NCBI GenBank assembly: GCA_910578195.1
Contig: CAJTOY010000005.1
Location: 1-64,000, forward strand
Length of the DNA stretch: 64,000 bases
Source: an uncultured Christensenella sp.
GTDB lineage: Bacteria > Bacillota > Clostridia > Christensenellales > Borkfalkiaceae
Reading direction: 5' to 3'
The notes beneath the pieces are model-generated. The model was not told where the DNA came from and made no database searches. It saw only the letters and a program-made list of their open reading frames with translations. Both the position numbers and the translations under genes were made by a program. Of the stretch, positions 29,810 to 37,367 are shown piece after piece (position 1 is the stretch's first letter; each line of letters starts with the position of its first letter).

Positions 29810-30418
29810 ATGCCAGTTAAGATATCTACAACCAACAGTAAGCTTGGGTTGATACCGTCGGTTAACTTACCGCCGATAACAACCTGCCGACCAAATTGTC
29901 CTTGCGCGAAAGACTGCTACGCAACCAAAGGGCGTTTCCGTTTTCAGAATGTCAAGGACAACCTTGTGAACAACTACAAGATTTACTTCCACGATCCAGA
30001 GACTTACTTTGCGGAAATCAAGCACGCAATTAACAACGGAATGGTTTCGTACTCATACTTCCGTTGGCACGCTGCTGGCGACTTCGTGGATAGAGCGTAT
30101 TTTGAGGGCGTGGTTAAAGTCGCCGAAGAACTCCCTCTCACTTCCTTCCTCGCCTTTACGAAGAAATTTGAAATCGTAAACGAGTTTATACATAACGGCG
30201 GCACTATTCCGAAGAACCTTCACATCGTGTTCAGCGCTTGGGGCGACGACTTCAAAATTGACAACCCCTACTCATTCCCTGTGGCATATGTTCGGTTTAA
30301 GGATAGCGAGAATAAATCAATACCAGAAACAGCGGCTGAATGCTCTGGCGACTGCACGAACTGTTTGCAGTGTTGGAATATTAAAGCGGGCGAATCTGTT
30401 GTATTCAACAAACATTGA
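29810..30418 (+). CDS. Cysteine-rich phage protein (gp88-like, 202 aa)
   Basis: AAGGAG ribosome binding site. The N-terminus has a cluster CRPNCPCAKDCYA (about 24-36), then FRFQNVKDNLVNNYKIY, FRWHAAGDFVD and LTSFLAFTKKF, a pattern I associate with the 'gene product 88' family of phage proteins. The C-terminus has a second cluster CSGDCTNCLQCW. The two clusters could hold an iron-sulphur centre (inference). Function unknown. Confidence 0.6.
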   Translation: MPVKISTTNSKLGLIPSVNLPPITTCRPNCPCAKDCYATKGRFRFQNVKDNLVNNYKIYFHDPETYFAEIKHAINNGMVSYSYFRWHAAGDFVDRAYFEGVVKVAEELPLTSFLAFTKKFEIVNEFIHNGGTIPKNLHIVFSAWGDDFKIDNPYSFPVAYVRFKDSENKSIPETAAECSGDCTNCLQCWNIKAGESVVFNKH

Positions 30419-30429
30419 GGTAATAAAAA

Positions 30430-30699
30430 ATGAAATATGCCACACCAATCATCTGGTTTTCACAGTGCGCCATTTGGCTTTATAACGCCATCACCGCGGG
30501 CATCAAACATAACTGGACGGCTATGGTTGCCTTTATCTGGATTATCGTGCTGTGCGTTACCATTGGGTTTGAAACGATATTAAGAAACAAAATGAGCGAA
30601 GAACTTCGCAAATTATCGGAGGAAAATAATGAGTCTCGACAAGGCAATTCAACACGGGAAGGAACATCGCAAACCATACAGAGGCGCCAAAGCGATTGA
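30430..30699 (+). CDS. Small membrane protein (89 aa)
   Basis: Two hydrophobic segments (about 7-25 and 28-48) followed by a polar, charged C-terminal tail (KLSEENNESRQ). A TGAGGTAAT ribosome binding site lies upstream. The 3' third overlaps the next gene in another frame. Likely an inner-membrane protein of the element; role unknown. Confidence 0.55.
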   Translation: MKYATPIIWFSQCAIWLYNAITAGIKHNWTAMVAFIWIIVLCVTIGFETILRNKMSEELRKLSEENNESRQGNSTREGTSQTIQRRQSD

Positions 30700-30964
30700 C
30701 CCTTGGTGTCGTAACCACGGCGGCGATGACTGGAGTAAAAGCGACTACACAATACAAGGACAGCGTGCTAAACAAGCGGCGAAAGCAAAGCTCGAAGAAG
30801 ACAACACATATGGCTGCGATAAGTGCGGCAGACGCTTTGACTGGGAGAGAGAAATCATCTGGATAACATCCAGCTATGGCGTTTGTAAAGAATGCTACGA
30901 CAAAATGACATCCGACGAAAAGAACGCTATTCGTTTAGCAAACGGCGATGAGCCGTACTATTAA
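30629..30964 (+). CDS. Conserved phage zinc-finger-type protein (111 aa)
   Basis: ATCGGAGGAAAATA ribosome binding site. MSLDKAIQHGKEHRKPYRGAKAID is a signature I associate with a widespread small protein of Bacillota phages. It has CDKCG near 69-73 and CKECYDK near 90-96, a four-cysteine zinc site. Overlaps the membrane protein gene by 71 nt. Function unknown. Confidence 0.75.
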   Translation: MSLDKAIQHGKEHRKPYRGAKAIDPWCRNHGGDDWSKSDYTIQGQRAKQAAKAKLEEDNTYGCDKCGRRFDWEREIIWITSSYGVCKECYDKMTSDEKNAIRLANGDEPYY

Positions 30965-30982
30965 AAAGAAGGTAAAAAAGAA

Positions 30983-32116
30983 ATGAGAAAACTTGCTCAC
31001 ATCGAACAAATTGCGTGGCTCCGCCCTATTGAAGGAGCCGACAAAATTGAACTCGCCGGCATACTTGGCTGGCAATGTATCGTAAAGAAAAACGAATTTA
31101 AGGTTGGCGATCTTGCAATCTACGTTGAGATTGACAGCATTATGCCTGCCGACAACCCCGACTTCGCATTCCTTGAATCGAAGCACTATAAGATTAAGAC
31201 AATGAAGATGCGCGGCGTAATTTCGCAAGGCATCATCTTCCCTCTCTCAATCTTGCACGACGGCAAACCTTACGTTCTCGGTGATGATGTAACCGACGCA
31301 CTTAAGATTAAGCAAATTGAGGATGAAGTTCCTAAACAGCAGGTTAAAGACCCCGCGGCGGCGATTAAGCAACGCCATAAGAAGTTGTTCAAGAACAAAG
31401 TCTTTTTGTGGTTTATGAAGTTCAAATGGTTCAGAAAGACCGTTTATAAACTTCTTGCGCCTAAAAAGAAACCCAAGAATTTCCCTGACTGGATAGTCAA
31501 AACGGACGAAACAAGATTGCAAAATATGCCTTTCGTCCTCGATACATACAAGGACAAGCCAATGGTCGTCACTGAAAAAATTGACGGCACCTCTACGAGC
31601 TTCGGGTTGAGAAAAGAAAAGAAAAGAAAATATGACTTCGCGGTGTGTTCAAGAAACGTCCGCCAAGCCGACATCAACCAGAAATGCTTCTACGATGAAA
31701 ACGTTTATCATCAAATCGCCAGCAAGTATGACATTCGCAATGTTCTCTTAAAGATTATGGAGAAACACGACGCAACGACTGTTGTATTGCAAGGCGAAAC
31801 CATTGGCGAAGGTATCCAGAAGAACAAATATGGTCTCAAGGGAATTGACTTCTATGCCTTCAACCTTGTAATCGACGGCGTCAAAATGGACAGCTCAATT
31901 GCCACAGATGTGATGCACGACTTCGGAATCAAATGGGTTCCGATACTCAACGCGGACTTTAAGCTGCTCCCTACCGTCGATGAAATGATTGCCTATGCAG
32001 ACGGCAAATCTACTTTGTGCGATACACTTAGGGAAGGCGTTGTAATAAGAGACCACGATAACACCATCAGTTTTAAGTGTATCAGCAATCAATTCCTACT
32101 TAAACACAACTTATAA
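30983..32116 (+). CDS. RNA ligase, DRB0094/Rnl5 family (377 aa)
   Basis: Seals 3'-OH/5'-phosphate nicks. The N-terminal ~140 residues form the extra OB-like domain typical of Deinococcus DraRnl (AHIEQIAWLRPIEGADKIELA, KVGDLAIYVEIDSIMP, RGVISQGIIFPL). The nucleotidyltransferase domain follows with the adenylated Lys199 in EKIDG and LQGETIGEG, EGVVIRD, SFKCIS downstream. DraRnl joins RNA across duplexes. Together with the kinase-HD, nucleotidyltransferase and PP2A-type phosphatase earlier in the element it completes a heal-and-seal set. Confidence 0.9.
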   Translation: MRKLAHIEQIAWLRPIEGADKIELAGILGWQCIVKKNEFKVGDLAIYVEIDSIMPADNPDFAFLESKHYKIKTMKMRGVISQGIIFPLSILHDGKPYVLGDDVTDALKIKQIEDEVPKQQVKDPAAAIKQRHKKLFKNKVFLWFMKFKWFRKTVYKLLAPKKKPKNFPDWIVKTDETRLQNMPFVLDTYKDKPMVVTEKIDGTSTSFGLRKEKKRKYDFAVCSRNVRQADINQKCFYDENVYHQIASKYDIRNVLLKIMEKHDATTVVLQGETIGEGIQKNKYGLKGIDFYAFNLVIDGVKMDSSIATDVMHDFGIKWVPILNADFKLLPTVDEMIAYADGKSTLCDTLREGVVIRDHDNTISFKCISNQFLLKHNL

Positions 32117-32130
32117 AGGAGTAGCGCGAT

Positions 32131-32358
32131 GTGAACAAAGAAAGAAAGGCACGAATTCAAGAAGTCATCACAAAAATCAATGGGTGTGCTGATGACCTCA
32201 GCGATATAAAGTTTGACGAGGACTACGCGAGAGAAAACATACCCGAAAATCTACAAGGAGGCGACGCCTATTGTACATCAGAAGATTGTAGTGATAAAAT
32301 AGAAGATGCAATCTCTGACCTCAGGCAAGTGGCAAGCGACTTAGGAGAAATCACTTAG
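32131..32358 (+). CDS. Small acidic helical protein (75 aa)
   Basis: GTG start with AAAGGAG upstream. Two charged helices (KERKARIQEVITKINGCADDLSDI and DKIEDAISDLRQVASDLGEI) flank an acidic loop; similar small proteins are common in phages. It lies 14 nt upstream of mazF in the position of an antitoxin, but its sequence is not that of MazE. Confidence 0.65.
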   Translation: MNKERKARIQEVITKINGCADDLSDIKFDEDYARENIPENLQGGDAYCTSEDCSDKIEDAISDLRQVASDLGEIT

Positions 32359-32372
32359 AGGCGGTATCAAGT

Positions 32373-32714
32373 ATGCACCGAGGCGAAATATATTTAGTCG
32401 ATTTAAGCAATCAAGTTGGCTCGGAACAAACCGGTATTCGCCCCGCTTTGATAGTACAGAACGAACAAGGGAACCAACATTCCCCCACCACTATCATCTG
32501 CCCCCTCACATCGCAAGAAAAGACACCAATAGAAACTCACGTAACACTGACGCCAAAGGACGCTGGTATACTTAAAGTTTCTACGGTGTTATGTGAACAG
32601 GTCAGAGTTGTGGACAAAACGAGACTTAAGAAGAAGTTGGGCGAAGTTGTTAATCGAAGCAAAATTGAAGACATTAACAGAAAACTTATGATTTCTATCG
32701 GTATAGGAGTTTAA
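32373..32714 (+). CDS. mazF: MazF/PemK-type endoribonuclease (113 aa)
   Basis: MHRGEIYLVDLSNQVGSEQTGIRPALIVQNEQGN is the MazF/PemK N-terminus; TTIICPLTSQEK and TVLCEQVRVVDKTRL complete the fold, including the conserved Arg, Ser/Thr and Glu region. MazF cuts RNA at short sequence motifs, and some clostridial members cut tRNA. Neither neighbour is an obvious MazE. In an element with RNA-repair enzymes it may act as a solitary nuclease, or the 75-aa protein upstream may be its inhibitor. Confidence 0.9.
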   Translation: MHRGEIYLVDLSNQVGSEQTGIRPALIVQNEQGNQHSPTTIICPLTSQEKTPIETHVTLTPKDAGILKVSTVLCEQVRVVDKTRLKKKLGEVVNRSKIEDINRKLMISIGIGV

Positions 32715-32715
32715 C

Positions 32716-32919
32716 ATGAGCTACGAACCATTAACTAAAAAAATAATCGACGATAAAGGCAATCCGATGGTTGTCTGTCGATTGCACGGCACTGATGAGT
32801 GCCATATACATAAGCCTAACGGTTGCAACAATTGCCCGATGTTTCAGGCGATTTTAACACAGTTAAATACATTTGAAGAAATATATATGGAGGGCGACGA
32901 AAAATGCGAAACGAATTGA
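32716..32919 (+). CDS. Small cysteine-rich protein (67 aa)
   Basis: Starts 1 nt after mazF with TAGGAG upstream. Cysteines at CRLHGTDECHIH and CNNCPMF suggest a metal site. No family recognised. Overlaps the next gene by 16 nt. Confidence 0.65.
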   Translation: MSYEPLTKKIIDDKGNPMVVCRLHGTDECHIHKPNGCNNCPMFQAILTQLNTFEEIYMEGDEKCETN

Positions 32920-33893
32920 GCGACAGTCCCGTTGTCTTAGAGTTCCCTATCTCAAGAGCGTTTGAGACAGACGGCGAAAAATTAAGTCGCCTTGAACTTG
33001 AGAATAAGCAACTCGTCGAGGAACTTGCCATTGAGCGTGTTATGAGACGTGATGCAGAAGAACGAGCCGACCGCCTACAGCATCAGCTCACAGAGCTCGA
33101 AAATGCTCCACGGCGCAAGCGGAGGACGAAAGCTGAAATGGAAGCCGAGACACCAAAGGTCTTCTCCGAGTTTAAGTCGGACGGTAAAAGAAAGCCTCGT
33201 CCAGCAGACCCCATCCGCTCTTATGAAGACTTTGCCGCGGTGCAAAATTACTTTTTAGAGAACGGCAAAATTAGAGACTGGGCTATGTGGACAATCGGTG
33301 TAAGCCTTGGGTTACGTATCTCAGACTTACTGTCACTAAAGATATCTTATTTGCTCAACGACGACAAGACATTCAGAAAGCGAATGCACATCGTCGAACA
33401 AAAGACTTTGAAGATAAATAATTGCCTTATAACTCAATCCGTTATAGACGCGACGACGAAGTTATTTGACTCGATGAATTGGGATTTTGAGTTGGACGAC
33501 TACCTCTTCAAAAGCAACAAGACAAAGGGCAAAATGTTCGAGGAATATGGGTGGAAGATTTTGTCCGACGCTGGCAAAGCTTTGAGCCTACCAATAATAA
33601 TAGGGTCTCATACAATGCGTAAAAGCTTCGCCAACATTGCTGCTTGTGTAGATAAGTCAAGTATCGACATGAACGCAATCACAAAGATTCAAGGACTGCT
33701 GAACCACAGCGATCAGCGTGTTACAATGAGATATTTGGGCACCTATCAGCAAATGTTTGACAGAGCCAGAGAATCTGTGAGCGACTTCGTTTTAGGAAAG
33801 ACGGATATACACGAAATTGTAGCAGGCAATAACTACACAATCGATGATATAGTTTCAAAGATTGACCAACTCGAAAAAAAATTATCAAATTAG
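32904..33893 (+). CDS. Tyrosine recombinase with N-terminal coiled coil (329 aa)
   Basis: Residues about 25-65 form a coiled coil (LELENKQLVEELAIERVMRRDAEERADRLQ), then a basic stretch. The catalytic domain has Arg138 (GLRISDLLSLK), His236 and Arg239 (SHTMRKSFA), the LNHSDQR histidine region and Tyr277/Tyr281 (RYLGTY). It is distinct from the integrase at the right end. Possible roles: resolvase, DNA inversion, or integration of a second element. GGGCGACGA precedes the start, a weak ribosome binding site. Confidence 0.8.
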   Translation: MRNELSDSPVVLEFPISRAFETDGEKLSRLELENKQLVEELAIERVMRRDAEERADRLQHQLTELENAPRRKRRTKAEMEAETPKVFSEFKSDGKRKPRPADPIRSYEDFAAVQNYFLENGKIRDWAMWTIGVSLGLRISDLLSLKISYLLNDDKTFRKRMHIVEQKTLKINNCLITQSVIDATTKLFDSMNWDFELDDYLFKSNKTKGKMFEEYGWKILSDAGKALSLPIIIGSHTMRKSFANIAACVDKSSIDMNAITKIQGLLNHSDQRVTMRYLGTYQQMFDRARESVSDFVLGKTDIHEIVAGNNYTIDDIVSKIDQLEKKLSN

Positions 33894-33906
33894 GAGAACA
33901 TCAGAG

Positions 33907-34425
33907 ATGAAACTTTTAAGTACAAACAGAAACGCTCGTGGCAAACAGCTCGTTTGTGACGATGCCGTATTCGACCCCAACCTTATAATGACGCTCCGCG
34001 CCGACCCCGAAGAAAAGGTTATCACATTCAGCTACGACTTCGAGGAATGTGGACATCCGCTCAACCTTCCCTTCGAGGTGCAGTCGGTTGACTTCCTTGT
34101 GAAGTTTACGGAGCACGACATACATATTTGCGCCTTTGCAGAACCCTGCGACGATATCGGCGAGCAGTACGACGATTACACTAACGATATGAACGACGTT
34201 GAATTTGACGTTAGAATGACCGTCGAGGAAAAATATGCGCTCCTGCTCGCCCTCTTCCTTCCCTTACTTGCAAAAGTAAAAACGAAAGAGAAGACACCTG
34301 AACCCAAGAGAGGTTCCGCTGCCGCAAGCACGAACCAAGAAAGGATGTCTGAGGAACAGAAGAAGTTGATGAACACAATGTCAGATTTGTTCCCGAACAT
34401 CTTTAAGAGCAACAAAGACAACTAA
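33907..34425 (+). CDS. Hypothetical acidic protein (172 aa)
   Basis: Start at 33907, AGGAGA upstream. The N-terminal two-thirds look beta-rich (EEKVITFSYDFEECG, DFLVKFTEHDIHICAF) with a very acidic loop (DDIGEQYDDYTNDMND). The C-terminal tail is polar (SEEQKKLMNTMSDLF). No family recognised. Confidence 0.7.
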   Translation: MKLLSTNRNARGKQLVCDDAVFDPNLIMTLRADPEEKVITFSYDFEECGHPLNLPFEVQSVDFLVKFTEHDIHICAFAEPCDDIGEQYDDYTNDMNDVEFDVRMTVEEKYALLLALFLPLLAKVKTKEKTPEPKRGSAAASTNQERMSEEQKKLMNTMSDLFPNIFKSNKDN

Positions 34426-34481
34426 CAGACTTACCTCCACCCATTTTTCCTTCTTATACATAAAATTTAACTTATACGGCA

Positions 34482-34510
34482 TTGACTTATGTCTAATAAT
34501 GTTGTATAAT
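34482..34510 (+). promoter_or_regulatory. Promoter with embedded TGTCTAATAATGTT box
   Basis: TTGACT at 34482-34487, TATAAT at 34505-34510, 17-bp spacer filled by TGTCTAATAATGTT, nearly identical to the promoter at 3908. Drives the gene at 34530 with a very short leader. Confidence 0.85.
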
Positions 34511-34529
34511 AGAATGGAGGTATAAGACA

Positions 34530-35441
34530 ATGATAAACTACCAAGAGTTTGTGGCAAGGTATTACCCTACCGCAAATACAGCAAGACAAGACGATGTCGC
34601 AAGGTTTCTTGACAACCTTAAAGATATTATCGGCGGAACACCGTTAGCAGACGCGCTGGAAAATGCGCAGGTATTGTGCTCCGCCTTCTATTTGCAAAAG
34701 GCGGGCAACAATATCTCTCGCCCCCACTATCAAAAGATTAAAGAGTATCTTATCAACCTATTTGATTTTGTAGGCGTAGAAGCTACAGTGCCGACTCGTG
34801 AAGAAGTTCTTGCATCGCAAGAAACGATATGCTACTTCCGTGGCATCAACGAGCTGCTTGAGTTCATTGATAAAGTTGGCGCCTCAGCACTTGCCAACTA
34901 TAATCCCACCACAGACCTTGTACGGGTTAAATCCGTATGTGTTCTTGGATGGCTTGGGTTCACACCGGATGAGATTGCTGACATAAAAGTGCGCGACTTA
35001 TCACCAATTGATTTAAGCGGCTACAAGGTTTCCAACAAAAGCGGGACATATGAGGTTTACGGGCAACCGTTTACGGCGCTCTACTACCTCTCAGGCTTAG
35101 AGGAGTATAACGGACTTCCCTCTGGAAGAAAAGTTATCCTCAAAGGCAATGACGAGTATTTGTTCAGACCGACGGATGCTAACTGCGAAAAGCTTGACGG
35201 CGGTCAAATCATACAAATCATCAAGCGGTTCAATCACTGCATACCACATTCAATGAAAACTTCGATAGTATTCCGCAATCTTCACAAGAACGCGCTCTTC
35301 ATCGAGGTTTACAACGACACAAGTGAGAAAAGCCTTATCAATAAAATTACTGATATTATGGGATGTACACTCAATTATGCGTTCAACTACAGAGACCAGT
35401 ATATGAAGTTCATTGAGGCTTTGGAGAGCAATAAAATATAG
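34530..35441 (+). CDS. Degenerate tyrosine-recombinase-like protein (303 aa)
   Basis: TGGAGG ribosome binding site. Helical layout and the segment VCVLGWLGFTPDEIADIKVRDL mimic the region of integrases that carries the first catalytic arginine, but here the arginine is missing (GFTPDEI). I see no HxxR box or terminal tyrosine motif. It may be a DNA-binding protein derived from a recombinase, for example a directionality or regulatory factor. Controlled by the box-containing promoter at 34482. Confidence 0.6.
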   Translation: MINYQEFVARYYPTANTARQDDVARFLDNLKDIIGGTPLADALENAQVLCSAFYLQKAGNNISRPHYQKIKEYLINLFDFVGVEATVPTREEVLASQETICYFRGINELLEFIDKVGASALANYNPTTDLVRVKSVCVLGWLGFTPDEIADIKVRDLSPIDLSGYKVSNKSGTYEVYGQPFTALYYLSGLEEYNGLPSGRKVILKGNDEYLFRPTDANCEKLDGGQIIQIIKRFNHCIPHSMKTSIVFRNLHKNALFIEVYNDTSEKSLINKITDIMGCTLNYAFNYRDQYMKFIEALESNKI

Positions 35442-35472
35442 GACTAACGTCTTATATTTTTGGGAATTATAA

Positions 35473-35486
35473 AACATATTTAGACA
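35473..35486 (-). promoter_or_regulatory. TGTCTAAATATGTT box before 35503 gene
   Basis: AACATATTTAGACA on the plus strand, ending 16 nt before the ATG. On the minus strand it is followed by TATAAT, preceded by TTGTTT, so a leftward promoter is also possible here. Confidence 0.6.
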
Positions 35487-35502
35487 TAAACAAGGAGATT
35501 AT

Positions 35503-35742
35503 ATGCCAGCACTTGAAGAAATAGTTGATTTAGAGGACATTTCCTTTAAGCCGGTTACAGAGATTGCTTTCATTATGAAGGGCGCACAAGCTGTTATCGG
35601 TACTCCCTTGTCCATAGCGGACTTCACCGAGTTATGGAGCTCAAAGAAAAGAAAGTTGAAAATTCCGACGGGCAAAGATAGCTACGCCTACATCGTTAAA
35701 AAGCGCGTAGACTTCTACCACATCAGCCCTATCAAAAAATAA
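35503..35742 (+). CDS. Small hypothetical protein (79 aa)
   Basis: CAAGGAG ribosome binding site. Mixed alpha/beta, moderately basic C-terminus (KKRVDFYHISPIKK). No family recognised. Positioned with the recombination genes at the right end of the element. Confidence 0.65.
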   Translation: MPALEEIVDLEDISFKPVTEIAFIMKGAQAVIGTPLSIADFTELWSSKKRKLKIPTGKDSYAYIVKKRVDFYHISPIKK

Positions 35743-35783
35743 ACAACACAAAGCAAAAATATATTTCGAGAGGTAATAACAAG

Positions 35784-35843
35784 ATGAAATATGATTTTTA
35801 CGCTGCTGCTTGCCGCCATTGCGGAGGATACATAAAACTATGA
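35784..35843 (+). CDS. Possible leader peptide before the excisionase gene (19 aa)
   Basis: ATG with GAGAGG upstream encodes a 19-residue peptide containing ACRHCGG and ending IKL. Its TGA stop overlaps the ATG of the excisionase-like gene (ATGA), so it could couple translation. Too short to be sure. Confidence 0.4.
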   Translation: MKYDFYAAACRHCGGYIKL

Positions 35844-36079
35844 AAGGTGTTAGCTTAAATGACAACATCCTTTATACGGTCAAAGAAGTAGCAGCACTCC
35901 TAAAAACAAACGTAGATTACGTTCACAAACTGAGAAAAGCTGGCTTGCTCCCATTCTTAAAACTTGGGCAGTACAAGGTCAGAAAAGAAGCTCTCGCAGA
36001 TTTTTTAAGCCGTTATGAAGGAAAAGATTTAACTAACCCCTTTCTCATAAAGGAGTTAGATTACAATGGCGAAAATTAA
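35840..36079 (+). CDS. Excisionase-like small HTH protein (79 aa)
   Basis: Helix-turn-helix of the MerR/excisionase (HTH_17) type: YTVKEVAALLKTNVDYVHKLRKAGLLPFLKLGQYKVRKEAL. Such proteins bend att DNA and steer integrase towards excision. Overlap of 14 nt with the integrase and the order xis-int are typical of temperate phages and conjugative elements. Start at 35840 chosen over 35810; GGAGG is 12 nt upstream. Confidence 0.82.
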   Translation: MKGVSLNDNILYTVKEVAALLKTNVDYVHKLRKAGLLPFLKLGQYKVRKEALADFLSRYEGKDLTNPFLIKELDYNGEN

Positions 36080-37274
36080 CGTAAGAGACAGAAACAAGAA
36101 CACTGGACGACGACCTAATTGGGAGTATCGCTTTGAAATCGCAAGTATTGCTGGCAAGCGGCAAAGCGCCACCAAGTCTGGCTTCCGAACTAAAAAGGAA
36201 GCACTTGAGGCGGGCACGAAAGCTCTTGCTGAATACTATGCGAGCGGCGAACACTTCACTCCCTCTACCGTCAGCCTAAGCGATTACCTTGACTTCTGGC
36301 TTGAAAACTATGGTAGGAACCACTGGAAGGATACAACCTTGCAAGGGCGCACATATATCGTTGAACGAAATATAAAGCCTGTGCTTGGCAAGTACCGCCT
36401 GTCCTCTATCACACCGTCTGTTTTGCAGACATTTATCAACGGATTTAGGGATAAGTCAAAGTCGTACATCACCGGTGTTCTCGCAACAATTCACGTTGCG
36501 TTTCAGTGCGCAGTGTTCCCTTTTGGTTTTCTTAAGATTGATCCAGCCGTACACGTTACGCCACCATTATCTTCGACAATACCTATGACTACAGAAAGAA
36601 CAACAATTACACAAGACGACTTCAAAAAAATAGCGGAAAAGTATCCATTTGGCACAACATACTATATCCCACTTATGCTGGGATGGCACTGCGGTCTACG
36701 CATCTCTGAAACGATGGGATTGACATGGGATTCGGTTGACTTTTTACAAAAAAGTGTTACAATAAATATACAGGTTAATCAGCTCGCTAACAAAGGCATT
36801 CCCAAGCGCAAGATGAGCGCACCGAAGTTTGGTTCAGTTAGAACGATACCACTCGATGACGAGATGCTGGAGGCTCTTAAAAAAGAGTATGACAGACAAA
36901 CATACTTGCGTAATAATATGGGCGACTATTACCCAACCTACTCCTACGACAGCGGCTCTTACATCGTGGACGGCGGCGACACAATGAACTTTGTGTGTAG
37001 GAACAAGTACGGCGAGTGGATGAGTATGAGGAGTTTGAACCACGCCTTGGAAAAGATACGTTCGATACTTGGCAAGCGTGTTTCATACCACACATTCAGG
37101 CACACTCACGCAACGATACTTCTGGCGTGTGGAGTTAACCCGAAAGTCATCCAGCAAAGGCTCGGTCACCGCAAAATGTCCACCACTTTGGACGTTTACA
37201 CCCACGCAACTTTGGAAGCGCAGGCAGATGCTATCAACAAAATCCAAAAATTCTTTCAAAGTGACGATAATTAG
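36066..37274 (+). CDS. int: Tyrosine integrase of the element (402 aa)
   Basis: Integrates and excises the element. The N-terminal arm-binding domain (about 1-60, with WEYRFEIASIAGKRQSATKSG) is followed by a SAM-like core-binding domain. Catalytic residues: Arg212 (GLRISET), His342 and Arg345 (HTFRHTH), His368 (LGHRKMS), Tyr378 (DVYTH). Length and layout match phage and Tn916-family integrases. It is the last gene of the element; 93 bp later the host gene tmcAL begins, so the right attachment site should lie between about 37,262 and 37,367. Confidence 0.95.
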   Translation: MAKINVRDRNKNTGRRPNWEYRFEIASIAGKRQSATKSGFRTKKEALEAGTKALAEYYASGEHFTPSTVSLSDYLDFWLENYGRNHWKDTTLQGRTYIVERNIKPVLGKYRLSSITPSVLQTFINGFRDKSKSYITGVLATIHVAFQCAVFPFGFLKIDPAVHVTPPLSSTIPMTTERTTITQDDFKKIAEKYPFGTTYYIPLMLGWHCGLRISETMGLTWDSVDFLQKSVTINIQVNQLANKGIPKRKMSAPKFGSVRTIPLDDEMLEALKKEYDRQTYLRNNMGDYYPTYSYDSGSYIVDGGDTMNFVCRNKYGEWMSMRSLNHALEKIRSILGKRVSYHTFRHTHATILLACGVNPKVIQQRLGHRKMSTTLDVYTHATLEAQADAINKIQKFFQSDDN

Positions 37275-37367
37275 CGTGGACAAATCGTGGACAACAAAAA
37301 TCAAACAATCAATATATAGTGTGAGATTAGTATTCAAAACACAATATATTGTATTAAAGAGGCAGAA
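37275..37367. other. Probable right attachment-site region
   Basis: AT-rich stretch between the integrase stop and the tmcAL start with no gene. The repeat partner would be outside the window on the left, so the core cannot be fixed. GTGGACAA occurs twice here (about 37276 and 37286) and may be an arm-type site. Confidence 0.45.
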
